Of a DNA stretch of 64,000 nt, positions 8,591 through 17,231 are shown piece by piece. Origin of the DNA: Streptomyces longhuiensis (GTDB lineage: Bacteria; Actinomycetota; Actinomycetes; Streptomycetales; Streptomycetaceae). The notes beneath the pieces are model-generated. The model had not been told where the DNA came from and ran no database searches. It saw only the letters and a program-made list of their open reading frames with translations. The number at the start of each line of letters is the position of its first letter. Within the stretch, counting starts at the first letter, position 1. The position numbers and the translations under genes were made by a program. The DNA is taken from contig NZ_CP085173.1 of assembly GCF_020616555.1 (NCBI RefSeq), positions 992,001-1,056,000 of the forward strand, given 5' to 3'.

Positions 8591-10246
8591 CTACTCGCAG
8601 TGGTGGGCCGGGTGGAGCCGGAGTTGCAGCATCGCCGCGAACCGCTCACCGGGGTCGTCCAGATTGATCTCACCGACCTCCGCGACCCGTCGCAGCCGGT
8701 ACCGGAAAGTGTTGGGGTGCACGTAGGCCGCGGCGGACGCGGCGGCCACGTCACCGAAGGCGTCCAGCCAGCACGAGAGTGTGTGGACGAGCTGCGACTG
8801 GTGGCGGGCGTCGTAGTCGAGCAGGCGGGCGACGGGCCCGGTCGCCACGTCCCCGCGCGCGGCGGCCAGATCGGCGAGGTCCAGCATGAGTGCGTCGACG
8901 TGGACCTCCTCCGCCGTGGCCACGCGCCGGGCGCCCCCGTGGGCGAGCAGCACTCTCAGTGCCCGGTCCGCGCCGTCACGCGAGCGGCTGAGCACGGAGC
9001 CGTCGAGAGCGGGCGGGCCGATGCCGATCGCCGCGTCCACGCGCTGCCCGGTGCGTTCGAGGAAGGTCGACGCGACGCGGATCGACCGTTCCTGGCAGTC
9101 CGCCTGGCTCCCCGGCATCGGCACGATGCCGTAGGCCACGTCGCCCACCAGTGCCACGGCCGAGCGCGCCTGGACCGCACTCAGGTGCATGGCCAGCGCG
9201 TCCGCGACCCGCTGGCGGTCCGCGACCCGGCGCAGACCGTCCTCCGTCGACGGATCGGCGTCCGAACCGCCGAACAGCCCCAGGGCCAGAACGATCGCGG
9301 GCTGTCCCACGAGCCCGAGCCGCGCAATCGCCTCCGGTGCTCCCTTGCCGCCTTCGAGTGCGGTGCTCACCAGGTCGGCCCGCAGTCGGCGTTCGACGTC
9401 GGCGCCCGCGCGCAGACGCAGCATGTGGAGTGCGACCAGCTTGCCGGCGTCGATCAGGGCCTGCGTCCGCTCCTTGGACAAGGGCCCGGGCACGGCCGCC
9501 CAGATCGAGCCGAGGATCTCGTCGCCGGCCCGTACCGCGAGCGCCACCCGGGGCACGGTCATCGACTCGTCGTGGAGCGGATCGACGTACACGGGCGCAT
9601 GGCCGCGATGAAGTCGGTCGAAGACGCCGTTGCGCGCCAGGCCGAGGGTGAACCGTTCCGGGACCTGGCGGCCCAGGATCGTCTCCACGCGGGACTGGTC
9701 GGCCTCGTCCTGGCGGCCGGAGAAGGCGAGCACCCGTGAGCTGCGGTCCTCGATGGTGACCGGCGCGTCCAGCAGCGCGGCCACGGCATTGGCCAGCGCG
9801 AACAGATCGCCGGACGGCATGCCGCCCAGCGTCTGCGGTGAGATGTCGCCGATGTCTCCCTCGACGAGCAGGGTGCGGAGCATGGCGGCGACCTGCGCCC
9901 AGGAGGCTCCGCGGGTGAGTCCGAGCAGGGCGACGCCGGACTCGTCGGCGGCCCGCCGGATTTCCACGGTCGCTGTGAACGGTGACCGGACGACGAGCGC
10001 CGCCGCGCCCTTGCGGCCGAGGTCGTACAGGAGGCGGACCACGTCGTCCGGTTCGTGGATCCCCACACCGAGGACGACGGCCTGCGCGGGGAACTGCGCC
10101 TCGTCGAGCGGGTCGTGGATGACTACGCCGCTCAGTTGCCGGCGCGTGCTCCCGCCGCCGGCGATCGACTCCAGCAACACGTCCCCGAGGTCCTCGAGAA
10201 CGCGCGCCAGGCTTGTGTGTGGCTTGCCAGACGTCGGTGTCAGCAC
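8591..10246 (-). CDS. PucR-family transcriptional regulator
   Basis: About 551 aa. The N-terminal half matches the PucR ligand-binding domain (residues about 10-130: DDVVRLLYDLGRKGAAALVV). A GGDEF-like/CdaR middle segment follows, and the C-terminus carries the HTH_30 element (AAAYVHPNTFRYRLRRVAE), where the HPNTFRYRL core is diagnostic. PucR/CdaR proteins are usually activators of catabolic genes answering to a pathway metabolite. It sits 76 bp downstream of the racemase gene and 140 bp upstream of the MFS gene, so it probably controls the surrounding catabolic island. The GTG at 10244-10246 is the likely start but has only a weak, distant GGAG. A start a few codons downstream is possible. 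Confidence 0.85.
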   Translation of the reverse strand: MLTPTSGKPHTSLARVLEDLGDVLLESIAGGGSTRRQLSGVVIHDPLDEAQFPAQAVVLGVGIHEPDDVVRLLYDLGRKGAAALVVRSPFTATVEIRRAADESGVALLGLTRGASWAQVAAMLRTLLVEGDIGDISPQTLGGMPSGDLFALANAVAALLDAPVTIEDRSSRVLAFSGRQDEADQSRVETILGRQVPERFTLGLARNGVFDRLHRGHAPVYVDPLHDESMTVPRVALAVRAGDEILGSIWAAVPGPLSKERTQALIDAGKLVALHMLRLRAGADVERRLRADLVSTALEGGKGAPEAIARLGLVGQPAIVLALGLFGGSDADPSTEDGLRRVADRQRVADALAMHLSAVQARSAVALVGDVAYGIVPMPGSQADCQERSIRVASTFLERTGQRVDAAIGIGPPALDGSVLSRSRDGADRALRVLLAHGGARRVATAEEVHVDALMLDLADLAAARGDVATGPVARLLDYDARHQSQLVHTLSCWLDAFGDVAAASAAAYVHPNTFRYRLRRVAEVGEINLDDPGERFAAMLQLRLHPAHHCE

Positions 10247-10322
10247 CGCACAAAGGTAACTCCGGTCGCACCGGAACCTGTTGGTCCGATCCGACCGGAT
10301 TTCACGGCGAATTCGTCGCGTA

Positions 10323-11429
10323 CTACGAACCGAGCCACACCGTCGAGGTGGTGACCTCCGCCAGTAGGTCGGGAATCGGCGTGACACCGAGACCCGGCCC
10401 CTGGGGCACCGGCAAGTGTCCGTCCTGCAGGACGAACGGTTCGGTGATGTCGGTCTTGTAGAACCGGTCCGACGCCGAGGTGTCTCCGGGCAGGGTGAAC
10501 CCGGGCAGCGAGGCGAGCGCGACGTTGGCCGCCCGCCCGAGCCCGGTCTCGATCATGCCACCGCACCACACGGGGATCCCGTGGGCGGCGCAGACGTCGT
10601 GCACCCGCCGTGCCTCGAGGTATCCGCCGACCCGGCCGGGCTTGATGTTCACGATGCGACAGGCGCCGAGCGTGATCGCGTCGGCAGCAGAACGGGCGGA
10701 CACGATCGACTCGTCGAGGCAGACCGGCGTGCGGATGCGACGAGCCAGCTCGGCGTGGCCCAGGAGGTCCTCCTCGTCCAGGGGCTGCTCGATGAGAAGG
10801 AGCTCGAAGGGGTCCAGACGGGCGAGCTGGGACACGTCGGACAGGGTGTACGCCGTGTTGGCGTCGACCTGAAGCAGCACATCGTCGCCGAAGCGCTCCC
10901 TCACCGCTCGCACCGGCTCGACGTCCCAACCGGGTTCGATCTTCAGCTTGATCCGCACATAGCCGGCGTCGAGATAGCCGCCTACGACGTCCAGGAGTTG
11001 GGGTACTGAGTCCATGATGCCGACCGAGACCCCGCATGGAACGGAGTCCCGTGTGGACCCGAGCGCGGCGGCGAAGGACAGGTCGTGCGCTCGCAGTTCG
11101 GCGTCGAGCACGGCCATTTCGAGCGCGGCCTTCGCCATCCGGTGACCCTTGAATCTGGCCAAAAGGGGCGCGACTCGGCTCGCGGTGACCTCACCCACCT
11201 CCATCAGGGCCGGGACCAGGAAGTTCCGCAGCACGTGTTCGGCGCCGTCGACGTATTCCGAGGAGTAGAGCGGCCCTCCCATGGTGACGCACTCGCCCCA
11301 GCCCTCACCGTTCGGCGTCACGACGCGTACGAGCAGCAGTTCCCGTACGTTCTGCGTACCGAACGACGTCCGGAACGGTGCCACCAACGGCATCTGGACA
11401 CGCAGAAGTTCCACACCACTGGGCTTCAT
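10323..11429 (-). CDS. N-acylamino acid racemase (NSAR/OSBS enolase family)
   Basis: Enolase-superfamily enzyme that interconverts N-acyl-D- and N-acyl-L-amino acids (N-succinyl substrates are best in characterised members). It is 368 aa with the family's full catalytic set: K161-x-K163, metal ligands D189, E214 and D239, and the opposite-face base K263 (NIKPGRVGG). The positions agree with the well-studied Amycolatopsis enzyme, and the N-terminus (VQMPLVAPFRTSFGTQ) is almost the same as I remember it. Menaquinone synthesis genes are absent nearby, so OSBS is unlikely to be its main role. The ATG (11427-11429) overlaps the acyltransferase stop as ATGA, so the two are co-translated. Confidence 0.93.
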   Translation of the reverse strand: MKPSGVELLRVQMPLVAPFRTSFGTQNVRELLLVRVVTPNGEGWGECVTMGGPLYSSEYVDGAEHVLRNFLVPALMEVGEVTASRVAPLLARFKGHRMAKAALEMAVLDAELRAHDLSFAAALGSTRDSVPCGVSVGIMDSVPQLLDVVGGYLDAGYVRIKLKIEPGWDVEPVRAVRERFGDDVLLQVDANTAYTLSDVSQLARLDPFELLLIEQPLDEEDLLGHAELARRIRTPVCLDESIVSARSAADAITLGACRIVNIKPGRVGGYLEARRVHDVCAAHGIPVWCGGMIETGLGRAANVALASLPGFTLPGDTSASDRFYKTDITEPFVLQDGHLPVPQGPGLGVTPIPDLLAEVTTSTVWLGS

Positions 11430-12322
11430 GACGACTTCTCCCTTGAGACCACGTACCATCCGGCACGATCGAATCCGATGACCCTGGCTTCCTCCGCCAT
11501 CAGGCCTCCCAACACCTCCCGCAGCGCCACGCGCCACGCCTGGCCCTGACTCGGGTCCGTACGCCGGAGTGTCTCGATGTCCGGCGGCACGCCGACCAGC
11601 ACGACCGGTCCGTCCGCCACTGCGGTCAGCGGTCCCCCGTCAGGTGCGACCGACAGGGCGGCTGCCGCACCGCGCTCTCGCAGCGCGGCGGCGTCGAGCC
11701 GGGCGGGCTCGCCGAGCGAAGCGGCGGAGGCCGCCGGGCCCGGAAGGTTCCAACGGACCATCAGCCGGTCGGTGTCACCGGCGCCGTTGATGCCATCGCG
11801 CATCGGCCCGTAGAAGTCGGGCAGGTAGCGCGCCGGATCGGCGCCGAGCTTGGCCAGGTTGAAATGCGCGTTCCGCCGCACCAGGGGATCGAAAGTCCAG
11901 GTGATCAGCGAGACGTGCTGGCGCAACGCCCAGGCGCGCTGGTGCAGTTTGAGGGCAAACCCGATCCCCCGGCCGAGACCTCGCGGCGCGACCCCGGCGA
12001 TGTGGCTGTGCAGGCTCGCCTTGGCCGGGCTGCCGAAGAAGCCGAGGCAGGCTCCCAGAAGCTCGTCTCCTTCATACGCCCCCGCGACGTAGTTCCCTGC
12101 CGCGGCCATCGCCCGCAGCAGCTCGGTCGTCACCGGTTGGGCACCGGCGCCCGGCTGCCAGATCGAGGCGAAGAGCCGGCAGACCTCGGTCAGGTCCGAC
12201 ACCTCGGTCAGGGCCCGGATGTCCACATGTGAGGCGGCGGCCGCGGCGGACGCGGCGCCCAGCGCGGCTGCGCTCACGGCCGGGGAAACCAGACCTGACT
12301 CATGTGTCGCAAGATCGGTCAC
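11426..12322 (-). CDS. GNAT-family N-acyltransferase
   Basis: A 298-aa predicted acyltransferase of the COG3375 type. A disordered Ala-rich N-terminus leads into a GNAT fold with an acyl-CoA loop (GVAPRGLGRGIGFALKLHQR, about residues 120-140), then TWTFDPLVRRNAHFNLAKLG, which is characteristic of this subgroup. The GTG at 12320-12322 follows AAAGGAC. Its stop overlaps the racemase ATG. In Geobacillus a GNAT succinyltransferase beside NSAR acylates D-amino acids as the first step of D-to-L conversion. Here I infer the same job. Whether the donor is succinyl-CoA or acetyl-CoA cannot be read from the sequence. Confidence 0.8.
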   Translation of the reverse strand: MTDLATHESGLVSPAVSAAALGAASAAAAASHVDIRALTEVSDLTEVCRLFASIWQPGAGAQPVTTELLRAMAAAGNYVAGAYEGDELLGACLGFFGSPAKASLHSHIAGVAPRGLGRGIGFALKLHQRAWALRQHVSLITWTFDPLVRRNAHFNLAKLGADPARYLPDFYGPMRDGINGAGDTDRLMVRWNLPGPAASAASLGEPARLDAAALRERGAAAALSVAPDGGPLTAVADGPVVLVGVPPDIETLRRTDPSQGQAWRVALREVLGGLMAEEARVIGFDRAGWYVVSREKSS

Positions 12323-12407
12323 GGGACTGTCCTTTCCGGGCTTACCGGGCGGGCCACCGTGGTGCCGCACCAGGGTGGTCCGCCGCGTTCGTCGTGGCGC
12401 ACGGAGC

Positions 12408-13520
12408 TCATTTCGCCAACACGGCGTCGATCAGGGCGGTCAGCAGGGCGGTGCGCCTCGGCAGTTCGGCGACGACGACGTGTTCGTCGTCCGCGTGCGC
12501 GCCGCCGCCCACGGCGCCGAGGCCGTCGAGGGTGGGGACCCCAAGGCCTGCGGTGAAGTTTCCGTCCGAGGCACCGCCGACAGCGGCGGCGGTGAGGGTT
12601 CCGAGGCCGAGTTCGCCGGCGAGCGTCGCGGCGAGGTCGAACAGCCCCGAGGACGCGTCCTCCTGCAGCGGCGGGCGGTTGATTCCACCCGAGATCCGGA
12701 TCCGCGAGCCGTCGAGTACGGGCCGGAGGTCCCGCACGGCCTGATCGACCCGCCGCTGTTCCGCCTCGTACCACACACGTACGTCGACCGCCACGCCGGC
12801 ATGGGCGGGAACGGTGTTGGTCGTGGTGCCGGCGGACAGGGCCGTCGGCACGACGGTCGTACCCCGTTCGGGATCGGCGAGTGCGGCGACGGCGAGGATC
12901 TGGTGCGCCACCTCCACCCCGGCGTTCACACCCTTCTCCGGCTCGAGCCCGGCGTGCGCGGCCCGGCCGTCCACGTCAATCCGGTACAGGGAGACACCCT
13001 TGCGACGGCACTTGAGCGCTCCGCCGTCGGCCGATGCCTCCAGCACGAAGACCGCGTCGCAGCCGCGAGCCTCTTCCTCGATCAGGCGCCGCGACGACGG
13101 GGAGCCGATCTCCTCGTCACCGGTGACGAGGACCGAAAGACCCGACCGGTTCCCGGCGGCCGCGGCGGCGTGCAACGCCATCACGATGCCCGCCTTCATG
13201 TCGAAGCAGCCCGGCCCGCGCAGCACTCCGTCCAGGACGGAATACGGGTGCGTCTCCAGCGATCCGGTGGGCCACACGGTGTCGTGGTGGCCCAGCAGCA
13301 GCACACGCGGCGCCTCGCCGAACCGCCACCTCAGATGCGTACACCCGTCGATCACCACGCGATCCGGTTCCGCGTCCAGCAGCCTGCGCCCCAGCGCCGC
13401 CACGACGTCTGCGCTGCGAGCGACGGCTTCGTGGTCGGACGACGGCGACTCGCACCGCACCAGGGTCTCGACGTCGGCGAGGAGCGCCTCCACCGTCGCT
13501 TCGGCACGCGTCGCCGTCAT
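12408..13520 (-). CDS. M20 family metallopeptidase / N-acyl-L-amino acid deacylase
   Basis: A 370-aa dizinc hydrolase of the M20 (carboxypeptidase G2/ArgE/DapE) family. Visible are H78-H-D80 (LGHHDTVWP), bridging D107 (GCFDMKAG), catalytic E136 and metal E137 (TGDEEIGS), the dimerisation-domain RAAHAG, and the C-terminal metal His (GGGAHADDEHV). It is the expected desuccinylase/deacylase that releases the free L-amino acid after racemisation. The ATG (13518-13520) overlaps the amidohydrolase stop as ATGA. The acyltransferase follows 85 bp downstream in the same direction. Carboxypeptidase G2-like activity on C-terminal amino acids is the main alternative. Confidence 0.88.
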   Translation of the reverse strand: MTATRAEATVEALLADVETLVRCESPSSDHEAVARSADVVAALGRRLLDAEPDRVVIDGCTHLRWRFGEAPRVLLLGHHDTVWPTGSLETHPYSVLDGVLRGPGCFDMKAGIVMALHAAAAAGNRSGLSVLVTGDEEIGSPSSRRLIEEEARGCDAVFVLEASADGGALKCRRKGVSLYRIDVDGRAAHAGLEPEKGVNAGVEVAHQILAVAALADPERGTTVVPTALSAGTTTNTVPAHAGVAVDVRVWYEAEQRRVDQAVRDLRPVLDGSRIRISGGINRPPLQEDASSGLFDLAATLAGELGLGTLTAAAVGGASDGNFTAGLGVPTLDGLGAVGGGAHADDEHVVVAELPRRTALLTALIDAVLAK

Positions 13521-14992
13521 CGCGGCTCACCTCGCAGCGGCTGTCCGGCAAGCGCGTCGGCCTGAAGCTCCCCCGCGCTGACCACCGGGACACCACCGAC
13601 GAACAAGTGCCGCACGCCCACGGACGGCCGCGTGGAGTCGAAATAGGTCGCGCAATCGGTGATCGTCACCGGATCGAGTACGACAATGTCCGCGTCCGCG
13701 CCGACGCCGAGGTGTCCCTTCGCCCGAGCGCCCGGCGCCACGTCGTCGAGGACTCGCGCCGGCAGGTGGGCACAGCGCCGGAACGCCTCCGGCCAGTCCC
13801 AGGCGCCGCTCTCCCGCACCATCACGCGCAGCGTCTTGGTGAACGTTCCCGCGGTGCGCGGGTGCGTCGTTCCCCCGGGCGGCAGCGGCCACTCGGTGGT
13901 GTCGTTGCTGCCGTCGGGCCAGTAGACCGGCATCGCGTCACTGGCGACGATGGCGTCCGGGAAGGTCAACGCCTGGTGCAGCATCGCGAGATCGCGCGGG
14001 TTGCCCTCGTCGAGGAACTCCAGAATGCAGGGCGCTCCGGGGTCACTGTTGCGCAACTGCCGTAGGCGCCCCGCGTCGGCGATGCGTTCCCCCGATTCGA
14101 GCATCACGACGCTGGACGGGGACAGGCCCTTCATCCGCAGCCGTTCGGCGTCGAGGAAGGCCGCACCGATCGCCGTGCTGCCCGCCCCGTACGGGTAGGC
14201 CTCGACCGTCACACGGGATCCCGACCGCCGTGAACCGTCCAACGCTCGGAGTACCCGGTCGATGTGGTGGCCCGACGTGCTGTTGACATGGCAGTGGTGC
14301 ATCGCGGCGCCGGTCTCGGCCGCGGCGATGACGATCTCCTCGGAGCCGTCTGCCGGAGTGCCGGGATCCACCTCGACCAGCTCACGGACGTGGGTGTACG
14401 TCGGCACACCGGCCTTCGCGGCAAGCCGGGCGACGGCGAGGAACTCGGCCGGCTCACTGTGCGGCGCGTACCCGAGGAGGACTCCGATACCGAGCGCTCC
14501 GGCGGCCAGTTCACCCTCGATCAGGTCCAGCCACGCGGCGAGTTCACGATCGGTGGAGGAGCGCTGCCATGCGTGGTTTCCAAGCACCGCGAGGCCGCTC
14601 CCGATCTGTGCGTCGGGCTGGATGCCGGCGAGCACCTGGGCCCGGGCGCCACCCCAAGAGGCGGAGAAGCCGTAGTGCAGCGGGCGTCCGTCCGCGGCGG
14701 CCTCGGCGTACGCACGCCCGATGGGCATGAGGCCCGATTCCAGGTCGAGGGCCGTCGTCACACCGTCCATGGCCTGCAGCCGCTGCCCCGCGATGGAGTG
14801 CACGTGGCTGTGCAGGTCGACGAAGCCCGGACCGACGACCAACCCCGTGACGTCAATGACCTCGCATCCCGGTGGCGCGTCGAGCCCCGCGGCGACAGCC
14901 CTCACCACGCCGTCGGACACGAGGACGTCGGCGATGCCGTCGAACCCTGTTCCCGGATCAATGACACGGCCGCCACGCAAAAGTGTCTGCAT
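13517..14992 (-). CDS. Amidohydrolase, N-acyl-D-amino acid deacylase-like
   Basis: A 491-aa metal-dependent amidohydrolase of the D-aminoacylase/dihydroorotase group. An N-terminal beta domain (LLRGGRVIDPGTG) precedes the metal motif H61-S-H63, then LESG near residue 84, further His motifs (THVRE; HHCHVNSTSGHH), and a C-terminal GVGADADIVVLDP typical of the family. The ATG at 14990-14992 follows a good GGAG. It opens the operon and would free D-amino acids from N-acyl-D-amino acids or handle D-dipeptides. A candidate -10 (TAGGGT, complement of 15046-15051) lies about 55 bp upstream, but no clear -35 was found. It could also be a dipeptidase-like amidohydrolase. Confidence 0.82.
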   Translation of the reverse strand: MQTLLRGGRVIDPGTGFDGIADVLVSDGVVRAVAAGLDAPPGCEVIDVTGLVVGPGFVDLHSHVHSIAGQRLQAMDGVTTALDLESGLMPIGRAYAEAAADGRPLHYGFSASWGGARAQVLAGIQPDAQIGSGLAVLGNHAWQRSSTDRELAAWLDLIEGELAAGALGIGVLLGYAPHSEPAEFLAVARLAAKAGVPTYTHVRELVEVDPGTPADGSEEIVIAAAETGAAMHHCHVNSTSGHHIDRVLRALDGSRRSGSRVTVEAYPYGAGSTAIGAAFLDAERLRMKGLSPSSVVMLESGERIADAGRLRQLRNSDPGAPCILEFLDEGNPRDLAMLHQALTFPDAIVASDAMPVYWPDGSNDTTEWPLPPGGTTHPRTAGTFTKTLRVMVRESGAWDWPEAFRRCAHLPARVLDDVAPGARAKGHLGVGADADIVVLDPVTITDCATYFDSTRPSVGVRHLFVGGVPVVSAGELQADALAGQPLRGEPR

Positions 14993-15167
14993 GCTTTCGT
15001 CTCCTCGTCGAGGACGCACCGGAGTACCAGCTGGTCTCCAGTGCGACCCTAGGAGAGGGATCAGGCACCTCTGTTGGTCCATGCCGACGAATCCGTGGCG
15101 GCCTGTTCATGCACGCCGACGAACCCGGCCCGGAGCAACGCGGCTGCCCCGGGCCGAACGTGAGCGG

Positions 15168-15540
15168 CTACTGGCGTCCGGCCCGCCAACTTCCGTGGAG
15201 TGGCTGCGAAGCAGCGCACGCGTGGGCAGACCGGTGGCGGCCAGGCCGAGGAGGACGGTGCCTGCCACCAAGGCGACCGCCGCGCCGGCGGGGATACGAA
15301 GTGCGGGCGCCGGAGGGGCCGCGGGTGAGGGGTGAGCGTGGTCCAGGCGATGCCGGCGCGCCGAGCAGGAGACCGGTGGCGGCCACCAGGAGCGCTTCCC
15401 AGCGCATCATGTTCCGCACCTGGCCCCGGGTGGTGCCGGACAACCGAGGCAGACCCACCTCACGTCGACGGTCGAGGACGGTCAGGACGAGGGTGCCGGC
15501 TGCGGCGATGGCGGCGAAGCCGCCGAGGACCGCGGCCATG
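15168..15540 (-). pseudogene. FtsX-family ABC permease remnant
   Basis: Remnant of the C-terminal domain of a MacB/FtsX-type permease. On the minus strand one frame gives FAAIAAAGTLVLTVLDRRRE and TTRGQVRNMMRWEALLVAAT, a helix plus loop typical of Streptomyces FtsX permeases. The frame then breaks: the later helix (ALVAGTVLLGLAATGLPTRA) is readable only in another frame, so at least two indels are needed. The N-terminal domain and the partner ATPase are missing. The fragment begins exactly where the plus-strand Lrp fragment begins, which suggests a rearrangement joint at about 15540-15575. Confidence 0.65.
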
Positions 15541-15900
15541 ACGCCTGACCCCACCCCGCGCCCGCGCCGGGTCAAGCGGCTGGAGGAGGCCGGCGTCATC
15601 AGCGGATACCGGGCCGTCATCGACCCCGTAGCGCTCGGCCGCGGGCTGGAAGTCCTCGTCGACGTGGAGGTCAGCGCCACCGACCACAAGACGTTCGAGG
15701 AGTTCGAGGAGACCGGCTCGTGGTATGAGGAAGTCATCGAGTTCCGGCGCCTGTTCGGCCGCCCCGACTACTTCCTCCGCGTCGCCGTGGCCGACCACGC
15801 CGCCTACGAAGGCTTCCTCACCGGCAAGCTCAGCGGCCTGCCTTGCGTTCTCCGGCTCGAATCCCACCTCACCATGAAGAACGCCAAGTCCAACCCCTGA
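15538..15900 (+). pseudogene. Lrp/AsnC ligand-binding domain, DNA-binding domain missing
   Basis: A 120-codon stretch encodes the end of the linker and the full RAM/ligand-binding domain of an Lrp/AsnC regulator (VKRLEEAGVISGYRAVIDP, then GRPDYFLRVAVAD and the usual C-terminal SHLTMKNAK). The ~50 N-terminal residues with the helix-turn-helix are absent. Upstream sequence is unrelated FtsX remnant read on the other strand. An in-frame ATG at 15538 could still start a headless protein, but no ribosome site is evident. It is probably a relic, though a stand-alone RAM-domain protein cannot be excluded. Confidence 0.65.
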
Positions 15901-15907
15901 CGCCTTC

Positions 15908-16399
15908 CTACAGACCGCGCTGCCAGGTCTGGCCGACCAGGTCCTGGCCGAAGCTGCGATGGGGCTCTTCGGCGACGAGTTCGAAGCCGTGCTTCTGGTA
16001 GATGCGCCGGGCCGACCCGAGCACGTCGTTGGTCCACAGGGTGATCGCCTCGTATCCGGCTTCCCGCGCGAACTGCAGGCACTCATCGACCAGGCGGGCT
16101 CCCAGCCCGAGGCCGCGCGCGTTCGGGTCGACGAGCAGCAGGCGCAGCTTCGCCGTCCGGTCGTCGTGGCGGACGCAGAAGACGCAGCCGGCCCGCACCC
16201 CGTCGACCTCGGCGATCCAGGCCGCCTGCGGACCGGGTTCCTTCCCCTCGGCGTAGTCGGCGACGATCCGGCTGACCAGCGCCTCGAAGCCGGTGTCCCA
16301 GCCGAACTCCCGGTTGTAGAACTCGCCGTGCGCCATCACCACCCAGCCCAGGTCGCCGGGTCGGTCCAGCGGCCGGATCGCCACTTCATGCTCTGCCAT
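15908..16399 (-). CDS. GNAT-family N-acetyltransferase
   Basis: A 163-aa single-domain acetyltransferase. The acetyl-CoA loop is LLLVDPNARGLGLGARLVDE (about residues 89-108), and the C-terminal ARRIYQKHGFELVAEEPH is typical. It resembles the GNAT half of MarR-GNAT fusion proteins common in actinobacteria (HGEFYNREFGWDTGFEALVS). The substrate is unknown. It is transcribed away from the TetR gene at 16458, and a perfect palindrome in the shared 58-bp interval suggests control by that regulator. Confidence 0.85.
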   Translation of the reverse strand: MAEHEVAIRPLDRPGDLGWVVMAHGEFYNREFGWDTGFEALVSRIVADYAEGKEPGPQAAWIAEVDGVRAGCVFCVRHDDRTAKLRLLLVDPNARGLGLGARLVDECLQFAREAGYEAITLWTNDVLGSARRIYQKHGFELVAEEPHRSFGQDLVGQTWQRGL

Positions 16400-16426
16400 G
16401 TCGACCCACTCCCGGTACCTTCGCCG

Positions 16427-16446
16427 ACTGAAACGACTGTTTCAGT
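16427..16446. promoter_or_regulatory. Perfect 8-4-8 palindrome, likely TetR operator
   Basis: ACTGAAACGACTGTTTCAGT is a perfect inverted repeat with 8-bp arms and a 4-bp spacer. It lies between the divergent GNAT and TetR starts and ends 11 bp before the TetR GTG. Size, symmetry and position fit a TetR dimer site controlling both genes. Binding itself is inferred. Confidence 0.65.
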
Positions 16447-16457
16447 AGACTAACCCG

Positions 16458-17036
16458 GTGAGCCGATCCGAACCAACCCCCTCCCCGCGCCGGCAGGAAC
16501 TGCTGGAAGCGGCGTACGCCTATGCCCTGCGCAGCGGCCTGGGCGAGCTGTCCCTGCGTCCGCTGGCCGAAGAGATCCACTCCAGCCCGCGCGTACTGCT
16601 CTACCTGTTCGGCAGCAAGGACGGCCTGATCCGCGCCCTGCTCGCCCGGGCCAGAGCCGACGAACTGGCACACATGCAGCAGGTCGCCGAGTCGCGGGAC
16701 GAGTCCGTGGGGCTCCAGCCGATCGCCCGGGAGCTGTGGCGATGGCTTTCCGACGAGGCCCACCGAGGACTCCTGACGCTGTGGGTCGAGAGCTACGCCC
16801 GTTCCCTCATCGAACCCGACGGGCCGTGGGCCGGTTTCGCCCGCGACACGGTCAGCGACTGGCTGGCCCTGCTCGCCTCCGGCCAAGCCGCCGCGCTACG
16901 TGACACCGAGGCCGCTCGCACCCAGCGCACGGTCGTACTCGCAGTCCTGCGGGGCGCGATGCTGGACCTGCTCGCCACGGGCGAGACCGCGCGCACCACC
17001 GCGGCGGTCCACCATCAGCTGACCGCGCTGGGGTGA
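16458..17036 (+). CDS. TetR-family transcriptional regulator
   Basis: A 192-aa repressor. The N-terminal HTH covers about residues 11-58 (ELSLRPLAEEIHSSPRVLLYLFGSKDGLIRALL, close to the TetR signature) and an alpha-helical ligand domain follows. It starts with GTG at 16458 only 11 bp after a perfect palindrome, so it should repress itself and the divergent acetyltransferase gene. The ligand is not predictable. Confidence 0.88.
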   Translation: MSRSEPTPSPRRQELLEAAYAYALRSGLGELSLRPLAEEIHSSPRVLLYLFGSKDGLIRALLARARADELAHMQQVAESRDESVGLQPIARELWRWLSDEAHRGLLTLWVESYARSLIEPDGPWAGFARDTVSDWLALLASGQAAALRDTEAARTQRTVVLAVLRGAMLDLLATGETARTTAAVHHQLTALG

Positions 17037-17231
17037 CACGGGCCGGTTCCGGGCACACGGTGGCCGCAGTGGCCCTGTTTCAGGGCAACGTGCCGTGGTC
17101 ATCGCCACCGGCCGTGCAGTCAGGCCGAGTTCGAACCGGCCGTTCATGCCGCGTTCGAGGCGTCCGAACCGACTGTCGGCGCCGCCGCCTCGATCGGGTC
17201 CGTGCTGACGCCGGCCCTGTCGTTGCTGACG

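Noticed and set aside
10323..11429. o-Succinylbenzoate synthase (menC)
   Set aside because: No menaquinone genes are nearby, while the adjacent acyltransferase and deacylases fit the racemase function.
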